Source: Bdellovibrio sp. | Lineage (GTDB): Bacteria > Bdellovibrionota > Bdellovibrionia > Bdellovibrionales > Bdellovibrionaceae | Reading direction: 5' to 3' | Assembly (NCBI GenBank): GCA_017745015.1 | Contig: JAGIAF010000197.1 | Span: 1-6,341, forward strand | Length of the DNA: 6,341 nt | In this document: in pieces, positions 1-6,341 of the stretch | How positions within the stretch are numbered: position 1 is the first letter of the stretch | How the letters are laid out: the number at the start of each line of letters is the position of its first letter | The notes under the pieces: generated by a model | What the model was told of the DNA's origin: nothing | Database searches by the model: none | Seen by the model: the letters and a program-made list of their open reading frames with translations, nothing else | Translations under genes and position numbers: made by a program

Positions 1-25
1 CTCTGAGAACTGTACCCCGCAGATG

Positions 26-54
26 TTGAGACCATAGACGCCAATTCCGATAAG
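26..54 (+). promoter_or_regulatory. Candidate sigma-70-type promoter for the lipoprotein protease gene
   Basis: A -35-like hexamer TTGAGA (26-31; five of six consensus positions) is followed after 17 bp by a -10-like hexamer GATAAG (49-54; four of six). The predicted transcription start falls at about 60-62, on or next to the ATG at 62. No Shine-Dalgarno sequence is visible just upstream of that ATG, so a leaderless or near-leaderless transcript is possible. The match is only by eye, and hexamers of this quality occur by chance. Confidence 0.35.
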
Positions 55-61
55 TTTCTGT

Positions 62-2074
62 ATGACGTTTCGTAGTCTTTGGGTCGCTCTATTTTCAGGA
101 TTATCTTTGGCACTCATAGGGTGTACTAACGGCTCAATGGGAGTCGCGGATATGTCGTCCCTTGGCCCGGTCACGGGTGAGGCGGCATATAAGGTTGATA
201 AGACTGTTTATAACGATCCCATCACGGTTTCACTTACTGCAAAGTTTAGATATCGCAATTTATATTTCACCAAAGGCTCCACAACAAATGGACTTCGCGA
301 AGAATGTATCACGGCCGACGCTGCTCCAATTGCCTTTGCTGAGTTCAAAGTCTTCAACGCTTCAGGCGTGCAAGTTCAACAAGGCGAAACAGATACAGAC
401 GGGAATGCGGTTTTTGAACTTCCCAAAACCATCGCAACTTACACCATCAAAGTTTACTCCCGCTCTTACAATGACTATGTAAAAGTGAGTGTTCTTAAGG
501 ACACTTACACAAACACACCATATTCGGTTTCCAATCAATTCACAGTATCATCAACTAGCTCCCCCACTTTGGATTTAACTGCTTCGCCATTTTTTGCAAG
601 AGCTGATGAAAACGCCTCGCTTGAAATTGAAGGTGGTGCTTTTAATATCATGTTTGATATTTTGCTTGCTAATGAGTACGTGCGCCGCCAAATCGGAAAA
701 AACACGCTTGTTTCTGGTAAGCCATCAACAAACGTCAATGAGTGGTGGGTCGCAGATAAAGTTACGGTTTATTGGAAAGCGGGATTTAATCCACGCTCTT
801 ATTTCTCTGATGATGGCGCCTTGCTTTCCTTCTATGTGCCCACGACCTCTAAGCTCTATATCTTGGGCGGAAAAGACGGCAACGTGAAGGAGTCAGATAC
901 CGATCATTTCGATGATTCGGTTATTCTTCATGAGTATGCTCACTTCCTTGAAGACGTTTATGGCAAATCGGAATCTCCCGGTGGATCGCATGATGGTAAC
1001 TTCATCATTGATCCACGACTTGCTTGGAGTGAAGGCTGGGCAAACTATTTCCAAGCGGCCGTGCTGAGCGGTACCGCAAATGTCGATGCCGGAAATGCGG
1101 AGTGGAATGTCCCAGCAGAAGATCGCTATCGCTATTACGTCGATACGGTCGGCTATAAAAATGACATCGCAGACACTCAAGGCAAGATCGCAATTGCATT
1201 TGATCTGACTGACGATGCAGCAACAGCAACGCTCGACAACCTAAACGGCAGCCCGTCTGGTGAGGGTACTTTCCGTGAAGTTTCCATTTCCCGCTCACTT
1301 TACAAATCATCTCGCAATCCTGCAAATGACTACTCTACCTCTGGAATTAAGGGTGGGGGTGTAACATTCGCAAACTTCTGGAAGGTTTTTGCCGGTGAAG
1401 ACAATGCCGGAAGCAACCGTTCAAATCCTCTGACGAATAGCTTTGTCAATGCCACTGGCAAATACCCTGAGCCTAATGTCGGACTCTTCAATTACCTTCT
1501 TACCAAGTATGAAGGTACTCTCAATTCAAATTGGAATGACATCGTGGCCGAGGAAAAGCAGAGACAAAGCACCCAAGATTACGCTTGGTATTTGAACACT
1601 GATAGCACTAATAGCACTTGTACATTTAGTTTTTCAGGAGGGGTCAAGGAAACCACCATGGAAGACAGTTCGCTCCCACGCTCCAACCAGCACCGCAATA
1701 ACGACTTCTTCATCATCTATCACACTCAAGGTGTAACTGATACTTTACTTTTGAATTATACTAGCGACACGACCCACGACGTAGATTTAGATCTTTACGT
1801 TTACAAGAACGACTATATCTATATCGAAGACTACTACCTCGCCGGTGGCTACAATCCTTCTCTTTACATGGCTACTTATGCTCGTCGCAATTACTCGATT
1901 GATGGCGGAACGAATGGCATCGGTTCAGAATCAGTGACTTTGAAAAACCAAGCCACAGGCTGGTATGTTATCAACGTCAAAGTAAATATGTATGGTAAGT
2001 CATCAGCCGCAACTAGCACTGCCAATTACACTCTGAAAAAGAATGGAGTCACTCTATGCGCAAAAGAACAATAG
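62..2074 (+). CDS. Lipoprotein with gluzincin-like zinc metallopeptidase core and PPC-like C-terminal domain
   Basis: Predicted secreted, lipid-anchored protease of 670 residues. Residues 1-20 form a signal peptide ending in lipobox LIGC, with Cys21 as the lipidation site. Residues 85-150 look like a transthyretin or carboxypeptidase-regulatory type beta-sandwich (alternating strands, DTDGNAVFELP turn). The catalytic core has HEYAH at 290-294 (Zn ligands His290 and His294, catalytic Glu291), a SPGGSHDGN loop at 305-313, and AWSEGWANY at 321-329. Glu324, 30 residues after His294, is the likely third ligand, which is the gluzincin arrangement. Residues 547-660, with DVDLDLYVYKN at 573-583 and a GWYVINVKV strand near 633-641, resemble a bacterial pre-peptidase C-terminal (PPC) domain. 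Cysteines 520 and 666 bracket that domain and could pair. The ATG at 62 is chosen because an in-frame stop lies at 35-37 and a full signal peptide follows. The substrate is unknown. The fold is inferred from motifs and the exact peptidase family is not assigned. Confidence 0.85.
   Translation: MTFRSLWVALFSGLSLALIGCTNGSMGVADMSSLGPVTGEAAYKVDKTVYNDPITVSLTAKFRYRNLYFTKGSTTNGLREECITADAAPIAFAEFKVFNASGVQVQQGETDTDGNAVFELPKTIATYTIKVYSRSYNDYVKVSVLKDTYTNTPYSVSNQFTVSSTSSPTLDLTASPFFARADENASLEIEGGAFNIMFDILLANEYVRRQIGKNTLVSGKPSTNVNEWWVADKVTVYWKAGFNPRSYFSDDGALLSFYVPTTSKLYILGGKDGNVKESDTDHFDDSVILHEYAHFLEDVYGKSESPGGSHDGNFIIDPRLAWSEGWANYFQAAVLSGTANVDAGNAEWNVPAEDRYRYYVDTVGYKNDIADTQGKIAIAFDLTDDAATATLDNLNGSPSGEGTFREVSISRSLYKSSRNPANDYSTSGIKGGGVTFANFWKVFAGEDNAGSNRSNPLTNSFVNATGKYPEPNVGLFNYLLTKYEGTLNSNWNDIVAEEKQRQSTQDYAWYLNTDSTNSTCTFSFSGGVKETTMEDSSLPRSNQHRNNDFFIIYHTQGVTDTLLLNYTSDTTHDVDLDLYVYKNDYIYIEDYYLAGGYNPSLYMATYARRNYSIDGGTNGIGSESVTLKNQATGWYVINVKVNMYGKSSAATSTANYTLKKNGVTLCAKEQ
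2045..2048 (+). promoter_or_regulatory. Ribosome binding site inside the protease gene, for the overlapping downstream gene
   Basis: GGAG sits 7 nt before the ATG at 2056, within the last coding codons of the protease gene. It supports 2056 as a true start and suggests translation of the second gene is coupled to, or at least co-transcribed with, the first. Confidence 0.6.
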
Positions 2075-2604
2075 TTCTGCCCGCCCTGGCTTTGATTCTT
2101 GGATTTTCTGGGATGGCTTTTTATAAAACGCAAGCGCGCAATCCTGCTTCAACCTCTCCAAGGTGGGTGCCACAGGAATATGGCAAACATCTTGTGCCCG
2201 TGAAAATTACACTGGTTCCTCCAGCAGAAATTCCTGTCTCTAACGAAGAGGAAGTTACTTTACGTGGTCGCATTAATGTTAGCAGCAGCATCGACAGTGA
2301 TCTCGCATTCTCGTGGACACTTCCTCCTGGCGTCAGCGTAGTTGAAGGCGTTCTTACTGATGAACTACCAAATGTTCAAGCCGGGCAGACCGTTGAAGTA
2401 AAGATCGTAGTTACAGGCTTTAGCAAAGAAGAACAAAAATATATTTCCCTTCAAGCCTCTGTGATGAAGGGACGTTTGCATTTAGGAGCATCCTCAGTAA
2501 TCAGCAGTCGTCCTGAAGACACTTGGGAATCGATCGCTCCGGAAATGCAAAAAGCCGCTGAAGAAACTCTGGGCGCAGAGAAATTCAGAAAATCCCGCGA
2601 GTAG
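2056..2604 (+). CDS. Hypothetical exported protein with one Ig-like beta-rich domain
   Basis: A 182-residue protein that I do not recognise. The N-terminus has a basic start (RKR, 2-4) and a hydrophobic stretch at about 6-23, typical of a Sec signal peptide or an uncleaved membrane anchor. Possible signal peptidase I sites follow Ala21 or Ala27. No lipobox and no cysteine occur anywhere. Residues about 47-150 alternate polar and hydrophobic positions, with WTLPPGVSVVEG at 87-98 and a QAGQTVEVKIVVTG strand at 108-121. This resembles Ig-like or bacterial beta-sandwich domains. The C-terminal 30 residues are charged and probably helical. The gene overlaps the protease gene by 19 bp (2056-2074) in another frame and has its own GGAG. 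The protein may work with the protease as a partner, inhibitor or assembly factor, but only the gene order supports that. Confidence 0.75.
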   Translation: MRKRTIVLPALALILGFSGMAFYKTQARNPASTSPRWVPQEYGKHLVPVKITLVPPAEIPVSNEEEVTLRGRINVSSSIDSDLAFSWTLPPGVSVVEGVLTDELPNVQAGQTVEVKIVVTGFSKEEQKYISLQASVMKGRLHLGASSVISSRPEDTWESIAPEMQKAAEETLGAEKFRKSRE

Positions 2605-2660
2605 TTTGTTTTGAAATGCTACTTCCGACGTCAGTGACAATATCTGTCTTGTAAGAATGC

Positions 2661-2687
2661 AAAAAACCCGCTTCATCAGCGGGTTTT
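2661..2687 (-). terminator. Rho-independent terminator shared by the two convergent units, stronger for the suf side
   Basis: CCCGCT (2667-2672) pairs with AGCGGG (2678-2683) around a 5-nt loop (2673-2677). Four flanking A-T pairs can extend the stem (2663-2666 with 2684-2687). Read on the minus strand the hairpin is followed by six T residues (complement of 2661-2666) and begins just 3 nt after the nfu stop codon, so it ends the suf operon. Read on the plus strand it has only four T residues and lies 58 nt after the stop of the exported-protein gene, but it may serve that unit too. The remainder of 2605-2660 holds nothing I can identify. Confidence 0.85.
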
Positions 2688-2690
2688 AAA

Positions 2691-3251
2691 CTACATCGGG
2701 ATAACTTCGATGGTTGGATTGAATTGGTCGCGAAGGATGCCTTCGATGGCCATCAACGTACCGGATGTGGCGCTTGGGCAGGTGCCGCAGGCGCCTTGGT
2801 AAAATACGTAAAGCTTGTTGTCTTCGTATTTTACGACGTCCAAGTCACCACCGTCGCCTTGCAAACCTGGACGAACAGTGTCGTCCAAGATCTCTTCAAT
2901 GCGTTGAACTTCTGGTGAAAGACTTGCTCTGCGCAACTTCTTTTCATCCGCAATCGTTTGATTTGGGTTATGAATCGGCATGCGTGTTTGAATCACAGCG
3001 CACACTTCGCGTTGGATTTCTTCTGGGTCGCAATCAAAATTGTGAGTGATCGTGATCACGTTTTGGAAGAAGTGAACCTGACGAACGCCTTCGATCATGA
3101 ACAAACTTGAAGCCAAAGGACTTTGCTCAGCTTCTTTAGGCTCAGCATAAGTGGCTTTGCCATCGTTTAATACCGGACGATCCAAAACGAATTTCCACGC
3201 GTTTGGATTTGGTGTTGCTTGAATACGAATTAAAACATCTTGGGTGCTCAT
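2691..3251 (-). CDS. Two-domain Nfu-type Fe-S cluster scaffold/carrier protein
   Basis: This 186-residue cytoplasmic protein probably receives a [4Fe-4S] cluster from the SUF scaffold and passes it to target enzymes. Residues about 6-93 form an Nfu N-terminal domain, recognisable from the early TPNPNAWKF motif (13-21). Residues about 113-186 form a NifU-like C-terminal domain with LQGDGGDLDVV (130-140) and the cluster-binding CGTC motif, Cys155 and Cys158. In this family each monomer of a dimer gives two cysteines to one cluster. This layout is that of mitochondrial NFU1 and related alphaproteobacterial proteins. It differs from E. coli NfuA, whose N-terminal domain is a degenerate A-type fold. 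The start codon overlaps the sufS stop as ATGA (3248-3251), and GGGAG at 3260-3264 lies 8 nt upstream within sufS. It is the last gene of the operon, with the terminator immediately behind it. Confidence 0.93.
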   Translation of the reverse strand: MSTQDVLIRIQATPNPNAWKFVLDRPVLNDGKATYAEPKEAEQSPLASSLFMIEGVRQVHFFQNVITITHNFDCDPEEIQREVCAVIQTRMPIHNPNQTIADEKKLRRASLSPEVQRIEEILDDTVRPGLQGDGGDLDVVKYEDNKLYVFYQGACGTCPSATSGTLMAIEGILRDQFNPTIEVIPM

Positions 3252-4477
3252 AACAATAACTCCCGGGCTTTCACCACGGCTTTAACTAAGGAATCAACAT
3301 CTTCACGACTATTATACACAGAAAACGAAGCGCGTACCGTTCCCGGTACTCCCAGTCTTGCCATCAGCGGTTGAGTGCAGTGGTGACCGGCGCGAACTGC
3401 GACACCTTCTTGGTCTAAAATCTGACCAACGTCAGAATGGTGAGCGCCTTTCAAATTGAAAGATAAAATCGGACCTTTATTCGCAGCAGTTCCGTATATT
3501 TTCACATCTGGAATCGCCGACAATTTTTCAGTCGCATACTGCAAAAGGTCCATTTCATAAGCATGGACTTTATCAAAACCAATCTTCTCAATGAAATTGA
3601 TCGCCGCGTGAGTACCCACTGCACCTTCAACGTGAGGAGTACCTGCTTCAAAGCGGAAAGGCACATCATTATATGTCGTGCCTTCAAGGCTGACTTTAGA
3701 AATCATGCTGCCGCCACCTTGATATGGAGGCATCGTTTCAAGAATCGCTTTCTTACCGTAAACCACTCCAAAACCAAACGGTCCAAAGAGTTTATGCGAA
3801 GAGAAAACAAAGAAATCCACATCCCACGCCTTAACATCGACTTTGGATTGCGACACGATTTGTGCGCCATCAACCAAAACCTTCGCACCCACTTGGTGTG
3901 CAAGTTTCGTTAAAAGAGGAACATCGTTGTTTGTGCCTAGAACATTCGAACACGCTGTGAATGCCACCATCTTAGTTTTAGACGACAATTTCTTTTTGAA
4001 GTCCTCAACATCAAGTTCCCCGTTATCCAGAATTCCAGCCGCTACAACTTTAGCGCCGACTTTCTCTGCAACCATTTGCCAAGGAACGATGTTCCCGTGA
4101 TGCTCCATCTCGGTGATCAAAATCTCATCGCCAGCCTTAAGGTTTGATAGACCCCAAGAGTTGGCCACGAGATTCACACCCTCTGTCGTACCACGTACAA
4201 AGATGATCTCTTCAAAGTGCTCTGCTCCGATAAAGCGAGCAATGCTGTGACGAGCACCTTCAAACTGTGCCGTCGCCGCATCACTTAGAAAGTGCGCGCC
4301 ACGGTGAACGTTTGAAGACTCGTACAAATAGAAATTAGATACACGCTCTACAACGACTTTAGGTTTCAAAGTCGTTGCTGCGCTATCAAGGTAAACCAAC
4401 TTTTTGCCGTGGACCTTTTGGGTCAACGCGGGAAACTCATTTCGAATTTCTGCAAAAAGCGCATTTAAATTATCCAT
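3248..4477 (-). CDS. sufS: Cysteine desulfurase SufS (group II, PLP-dependent)
   Basis: SufS removes sulfur from L-cysteine, leaving alanine and an enzyme persulfide that feeds Fe-S assembly. The protein is 409 residues, normal for the family, and all expected active-site elements are visible. These are YLDSAATTLKP (29-39), His126 in MEHHGNIVPW (stacks on PLP), Asp203 in LVDGAQ (binds the pyridine nitrogen), and Lys229 in FSSHKLFGP (Schiff base with PLP). Cys367 in RAGHHCTQPLM is the persulfide-forming cysteine and Arg382 binds the substrate carboxylate. All these positions are offset by three from my recollection of E. coli SufS numbering, so the core appears free of insertions or deletions up to there. 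The ATG at 4477 follows the sufD stop by 9 bp with an AGAAGG/GGTGG ribosome site between. The 3' end overlaps nfu by 4 bp. No sufE or sufU gene adjoins it in the window. Confidence 0.97.
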   Translation of the reverse strand: MDNLNALFAEIRNEFPALTQKVHGKKLVYLDSAATTLKPKVVVERVSNFYLYESSNVHRGAHFLSDAATAQFEGARHSIARFIGAEHFEEIIFVRGTTEGVNLVANSWGLSNLKAGDEILITEMEHHGNIVPWQMVAEKVGAKVVAAGILDNGELDVEDFKKKLSSKTKMVAFTACSNVLGTNNDVPLLTKLAHQVGAKVLVDGAQIVSQSKVDVKAWDVDFFVFSSHKLFGPFGFGVVYGKKAILETMPPYQGGGSMISKVSLEGTTYNDVPFRFEAGTPHVEGAVGTHAAINFIEKIGFDKVHAYEMDLLQYATEKLSAIPDVKIYGTAANKGPILSFNLKGAHHSDVGQILDQEGVAVRAGHHCTQPLMARLGVPGTVRASFSVYNSREDVDSLVKAVVKARELLL

Positions 4478-4481
4478 ACCA

Positions 4482-4487
4482 CCTTCT
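4482..4487 (-). promoter_or_regulatory. sufS ribosome binding site overlapping the sufD stop codon
   Basis: AGAAGG (reading the minus strand 4487 to 4482) begins in the last base of the sufD TAA and ends 4 nt before the sufS ATG. The next bases, TGG, extend the purine-rich site. The position allows a ribosome ending sufD to reinitiate on sufS. Confidence 0.6.
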
Positions 4488-5743
4488 TAGCTCAAATGAA
4501 GACGTGAAAACGCTTCATCCAAGTGACGAGTGAGCCATGCCTGGATCGCATCGTCGGAAATTTTATAAATAACTTCTGAAAGAAAGCCATAGCTTAACAT
4601 CGCAATGGCTTTGTCTTTCGGAATTGCACGGGAAAGAAGATAAAACAATTCTTCGCGGTTCAATTGACCTACAGTCGAACCGTGACCAGCCTTCACATCA
4701 TCAGCATAAACTGCGATGGATGGTTTGCTGTCAGCTTCGGCTTTATCACTCAAGATCAAGTTGTTGTTCAATTGCGCGGAGTCGGCTTTTTGCGCGTCTT
4801 TTTCGATCAAGACTTTACCGCAGAAAGCAGAACGACTTTGACCATCCAAGATGCCTTTGTACAGTTGATTTGTACGGCACTCACCCACGGTGTGATCAAT
4901 CAGCGTGGTGTTGTCGACATGTTGCTTACCTTGTACCGCATAGATACCTAGAACTTCCGAAGAAGAACCCATACCCTTCAGCACCACATCCAAAGTGTGA
5001 CGAGAAAGAGAAGCACCTGTTGCGAAAGCCAAGCTTTCAAGATTTGCGTGTTTTTCCAAAGTGATGCGCGTGCGACCGATATTAATAGCGCTCAAGCTTT
5101 CCGCTTGAACACGCGTGTAAATCACTTTCGCACTGTCACCTACATGCAAATCAAATACAGTATTTGCAAAGTAAGCGGCACCTGCTGAACCGTAATGGCT
5201 CTCAAGAATTTTAACTGAAGAGCGTGCGCCCACTTCAAAGCGAATGCGGGGGCTGACCATCAGGTTTTGCGCACCTTCATTAGATGTGAAGAACACGAAA
5301 TTCACAGGTTTTTCCACAGACGTTTCTTTCGCTAGAGAAAGAACGAAAGGTTTTTCAGAATAAGCGCCATTCAAAGCATCGAAAGTGTCATCAAAGTGAG
5401 TTGGATACTCTGAAAGTTCGCGCACAGTGATGCCCGCAGGCAACTCTTGCGACAAGGTCTTATTCAAAACGCCGTTAAAGAAGACGATATTAGTAAATGC
5501 CGGATTCAAAAGTTTTTGAATCGCCACCATCGTGTCATGGCTTGGTGCCAACACATTCAAAGCGCTTGGCGCAAACTCAGTCTCAGACAAAGGTTTCACA
5601 CTGGTATAGTGCCACTCTTCATCTTTGCGAGTCGGAAGGCCCTTTGCCAAGGCGTAGTCATAACCCGCCTGGCGGAAGGAAGCTAACGCTCCTTGCGCCG
5701 GGTGTGCTTGACTGAATTTTTCGTAAGTCGAAAGCAAATTCAT
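4487..5743 (-). CDS. sufD: Fe-S cluster assembly protein SufD
   Basis: SufD is a subunit of the cytoplasmic SufBC2D scaffold complex, where iron and sulfide are built into clusters with ATP hydrolysis by SufC. Starting at ATG 5743 it has 418 residues, normal for SufD. The N-terminal helical region contains GLPTRKDEEWHYTS (35-48), a SufD hallmark. The middle is the right-handed beta-helix core shared by SufB and SufD. Near the C-terminus DDVKAGHGSTVGQL (348-361) carries the conserved histidine, His354, proposed to ligate the nascent cluster together with a SufB cysteine. The cysteine that E. coli SufD has two residues before that histidine is alanine here, as in many SufD proteins. The C-terminal helices at about 363-418 correspond to the SufC-binding region. 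A TTG two codons upstream (5749) is a weaker start because the TAAGGA site at 5750-5755 would have no spacer to it but sits 6 nt from the ATG. Confidence 0.96.
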   Translation of the reverse strand: MNLLSTYEKFSQAHPAQGALASFRQAGYDYALAKGLPTRKDEEWHYTSVKPLSETEFAPSALNVLAPSHDTMVAIQKLLNPAFTNIVFFNGVLNKTLSQELPAGITVRELSEYPTHFDDTFDALNGAYSEKPFVLSLAKETSVEKPVNFVFFTSNEGAQNLMVSPRIRFEVGARSSVKILESHYGSAGAAYFANTVFDLHVGDSAKVIYTRVQAESLSAINIGRTRITLEKHANLESLAFATGASLSRHTLDVVLKGMGSSSEVLGIYAVQGKQHVDNTTLIDHTVGECRTNQLYKGILDGQSRSAFCGKVLIEKDAQKADSAQLNNNLILSDKAEADSKPSIAVYADDVKAGHGSTVGQLNREELFYLLSRAIPKDKAIAMLSYGFLSEVIYKISDDAIQAWLTRHLDEAFSRLHLS

Positions 5744-5749
5744 GGGCAA

Positions 5750-5755
5750 TCCTTA
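5750..5755 (-). promoter_or_regulatory. sufD ribosome binding site that decides its start and overlaps the sufC stop
   Basis: TAAGGA on the minus strand combines the sufC stop codon TAA (5753-5755) with a GGA core. It lies 6 nt from the ATG at 5743 and directly abuts the alternative TTG at 5749, so the ATG is favoured. Confidence 0.65.
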
Positions 5756-6341
5756 GTTAATAAGCCAGTCGTAACCTTTGTCTTCAAGCTTCAACGCCAA
5801 TGAAGCATCGCCTGTTTCGATGATTTTACCGTTCAACAGTACGTGAACGTAGTCAGGCTTGATGTAATCCAAAAGTCTTTGATAGTGCGTAACCATAACG
5901 ATGGCATTGTCTTTACGACGAAGCTTGTTCACGCCGTCTGAAACCACGCGAAGAGCGTCGATATCAAGACCGGAATCTGTTTCATCCAACAGAGCCAAAC
6001 GCGGAGACAAAACCGCCATCTGCAAGATTTCGTTTTTCTTTTTCTCACCGCCAGAGAAACCTGTGTTCACTGGACGATCCAAGTATTCAGGCTTCATGTT
6101 TACCAATTTCATTTTTTGATAAAGGAATTCACGGAACTCCCCTTCTGGCATTGGTTCAGAACCTTGGTGTTGTAAAACCGAGTTAAAAGCTGTGTGCAAG
6201 AATGTGAAGTTAGAAACTCCCGGAACTTCAATCGGATATTGGAAAGCCAAGAAGATACCTTCTTTAGCTCTTTGATCCGGCTCAAGATCTAATAGATTTT
6301 GCATCATGAAATTGATTTCGTATTTAACTTCGCCGCCAGTT
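5753..6341 (-). CDS. sufC: Fe-S assembly ATPase SufC (partial, N-terminus beyond the window edge)
   Basis: SufC is the ABC-type ATPase of the cytoplasmic SufBC2D scaffold, driving conformational change during cluster assembly. It is not a transporter. The frame stays open from the first ATG in the window (6307) to the edge at 6341, and the extra codons read TGGEVKYEINF. This matches SufC family sequence around the TGGEV element, so 6307 is not the start. The N-terminal part with the Walker A loop lies outside, roughly 50-60 residues by comparison with the usual length of about 250. Visible elements, numbered from the Met at 6307, are the Q-loop LAFQYP (Gln23), the ABC signature FSGGEKKKNEI (84-94), Walker B with Glu109 in LALLDETDSGLD (104-115), and the H-loop His141 in VTHYQRLLDYI. 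Most SufC proteins have EKKRNE in the signature, so the third Lys here is a mild, conservative variant. The stop is 9 bp before sufD. By usual gene order sufB should lie just upstream. Confidence 0.97.
   Translation of the reverse strand, partial: TGGEVKYEINFMMQNLLDLEPDQRAKEGIFLAFQYPIEVPGVSNFTFLHTAFNSVLQHQGSEPMPEGEFREFLYQKMKLVNMKPEYLDRPVNTGFSGGEKKKNEILQMAVLSPRLALLDETDSGLDIDALRVVSDGVNKLRRKDNAIVMVTHYQRLLDYIKPDYVHVLLNGKIIETGDASLALKLEDKGYDWLIN

Noticed and set aside
1..37. Tail of an upstream gene ending at the TAG at 35-37
   Set aside because: The frame is open for only 11 codons at the window edge and the peptide has no recognisable feature; all plus-strand frames end in this stretch, so no one reading is supported.
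893..1325. Two minus-strand open frames antisense to the protease gene
   Set aside because: They lie across the metal-binding core of a gene with clear motifs, show no recognisable protein features, and are rich in Cys, Arg and His as expected from shadow frames.
1602..1618. Short direct repeat ATAGCACTA/ATAGCACTT
   Set aside because: It is two imperfect copies within a Ser/Thr/Asn-rich coding linker and is explained by the protein composition.
4681..4720. Loss of the conserved SufD cysteine next to the essential histidine as a sign of a defective SufD
   Set aside because: Many functional SufD proteins have alanine there; the histidine is kept and the rest of the protein is intact.
4624..5064. 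A 146-residue plus-strand open frame inside sufD
   Set aside because: It is antisense to well-supported sufD sequence, has a composition typical of shadow frames, and shows no domain.
5744..5749. TTG start for sufD at 5749
   Set aside because: The only ribosome binding site (5750-5755) would touch it with no spacer, while it is ideally placed for the ATG at 5743.
5753..6307. A complete 184-residue SufC starting at the ATG at 6307
   Set aside because: The frame is open upstream to the window edge and encodes SufC-like TGGEV sequence; the Walker A region would be missing. The gene is partial because the window ends, not truncated.

Overview
The window shows the end of a minus-strand iron-sulfur (SUF) assembly operon facing a plus-strand pair of exported-protein genes. 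The two units converge on a shared hairpin terminator at about 2661-2687. The organism is a Gram-negative bacterium of moderate GC content. The evidence is a classical lipoprotein signal peptide, a second exported protein, and SUF proteins of proteobacterial type. The overall style (large Ser/Thr/Asn/Tyr-rich lipoprotein protease, compact suf operon without an adjacent sufE) would fit Bdellovibrio or a relative, but this is an inference from general resemblance and no marker gene is present.

Plus strand, 62-2604. A 670-residue predicted outer-membrane or surface lipoprotein carries a zinc-metallopeptidase core (HEYAH, then WSEGWANY 30 residues later). An N-terminal beta-sandwich-like region precedes the core and a C-terminal PPC-like domain follows it. 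A 182-residue exported protein with one Ig-like beta-rich domain starts inside the last codons of the protease gene (19-bp overlap) with its own Shine-Dalgarno sequence, so the two are probably co-expressed. A sigma-70-like promoter lies so close to the protease start that the mRNA may be leaderless.

Minus strand, 6341 down to 2691. The order is sufC (5' end outside the window), sufD, sufS, then a two-domain Nfu-type Fe-S carrier. Spacing is very tight: 9 bp between sufC and sufD, 9 bp between sufD and sufS, and a 4-bp ATGA overlap between sufS and nfu. SufS would take sulfur from cysteine, SufC and SufD (with SufB, probably encoded just outside the window) would form the ATP-driven scaffold where clusters are built, and the Nfu protein would pass finished clusters to client enzymes. 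No SufE or SufU sulfur-transfer partner is encoded in the visible part.

The SUF genes are standard. The least explained part is the lipoprotein protease and its overlapping small exported partner.
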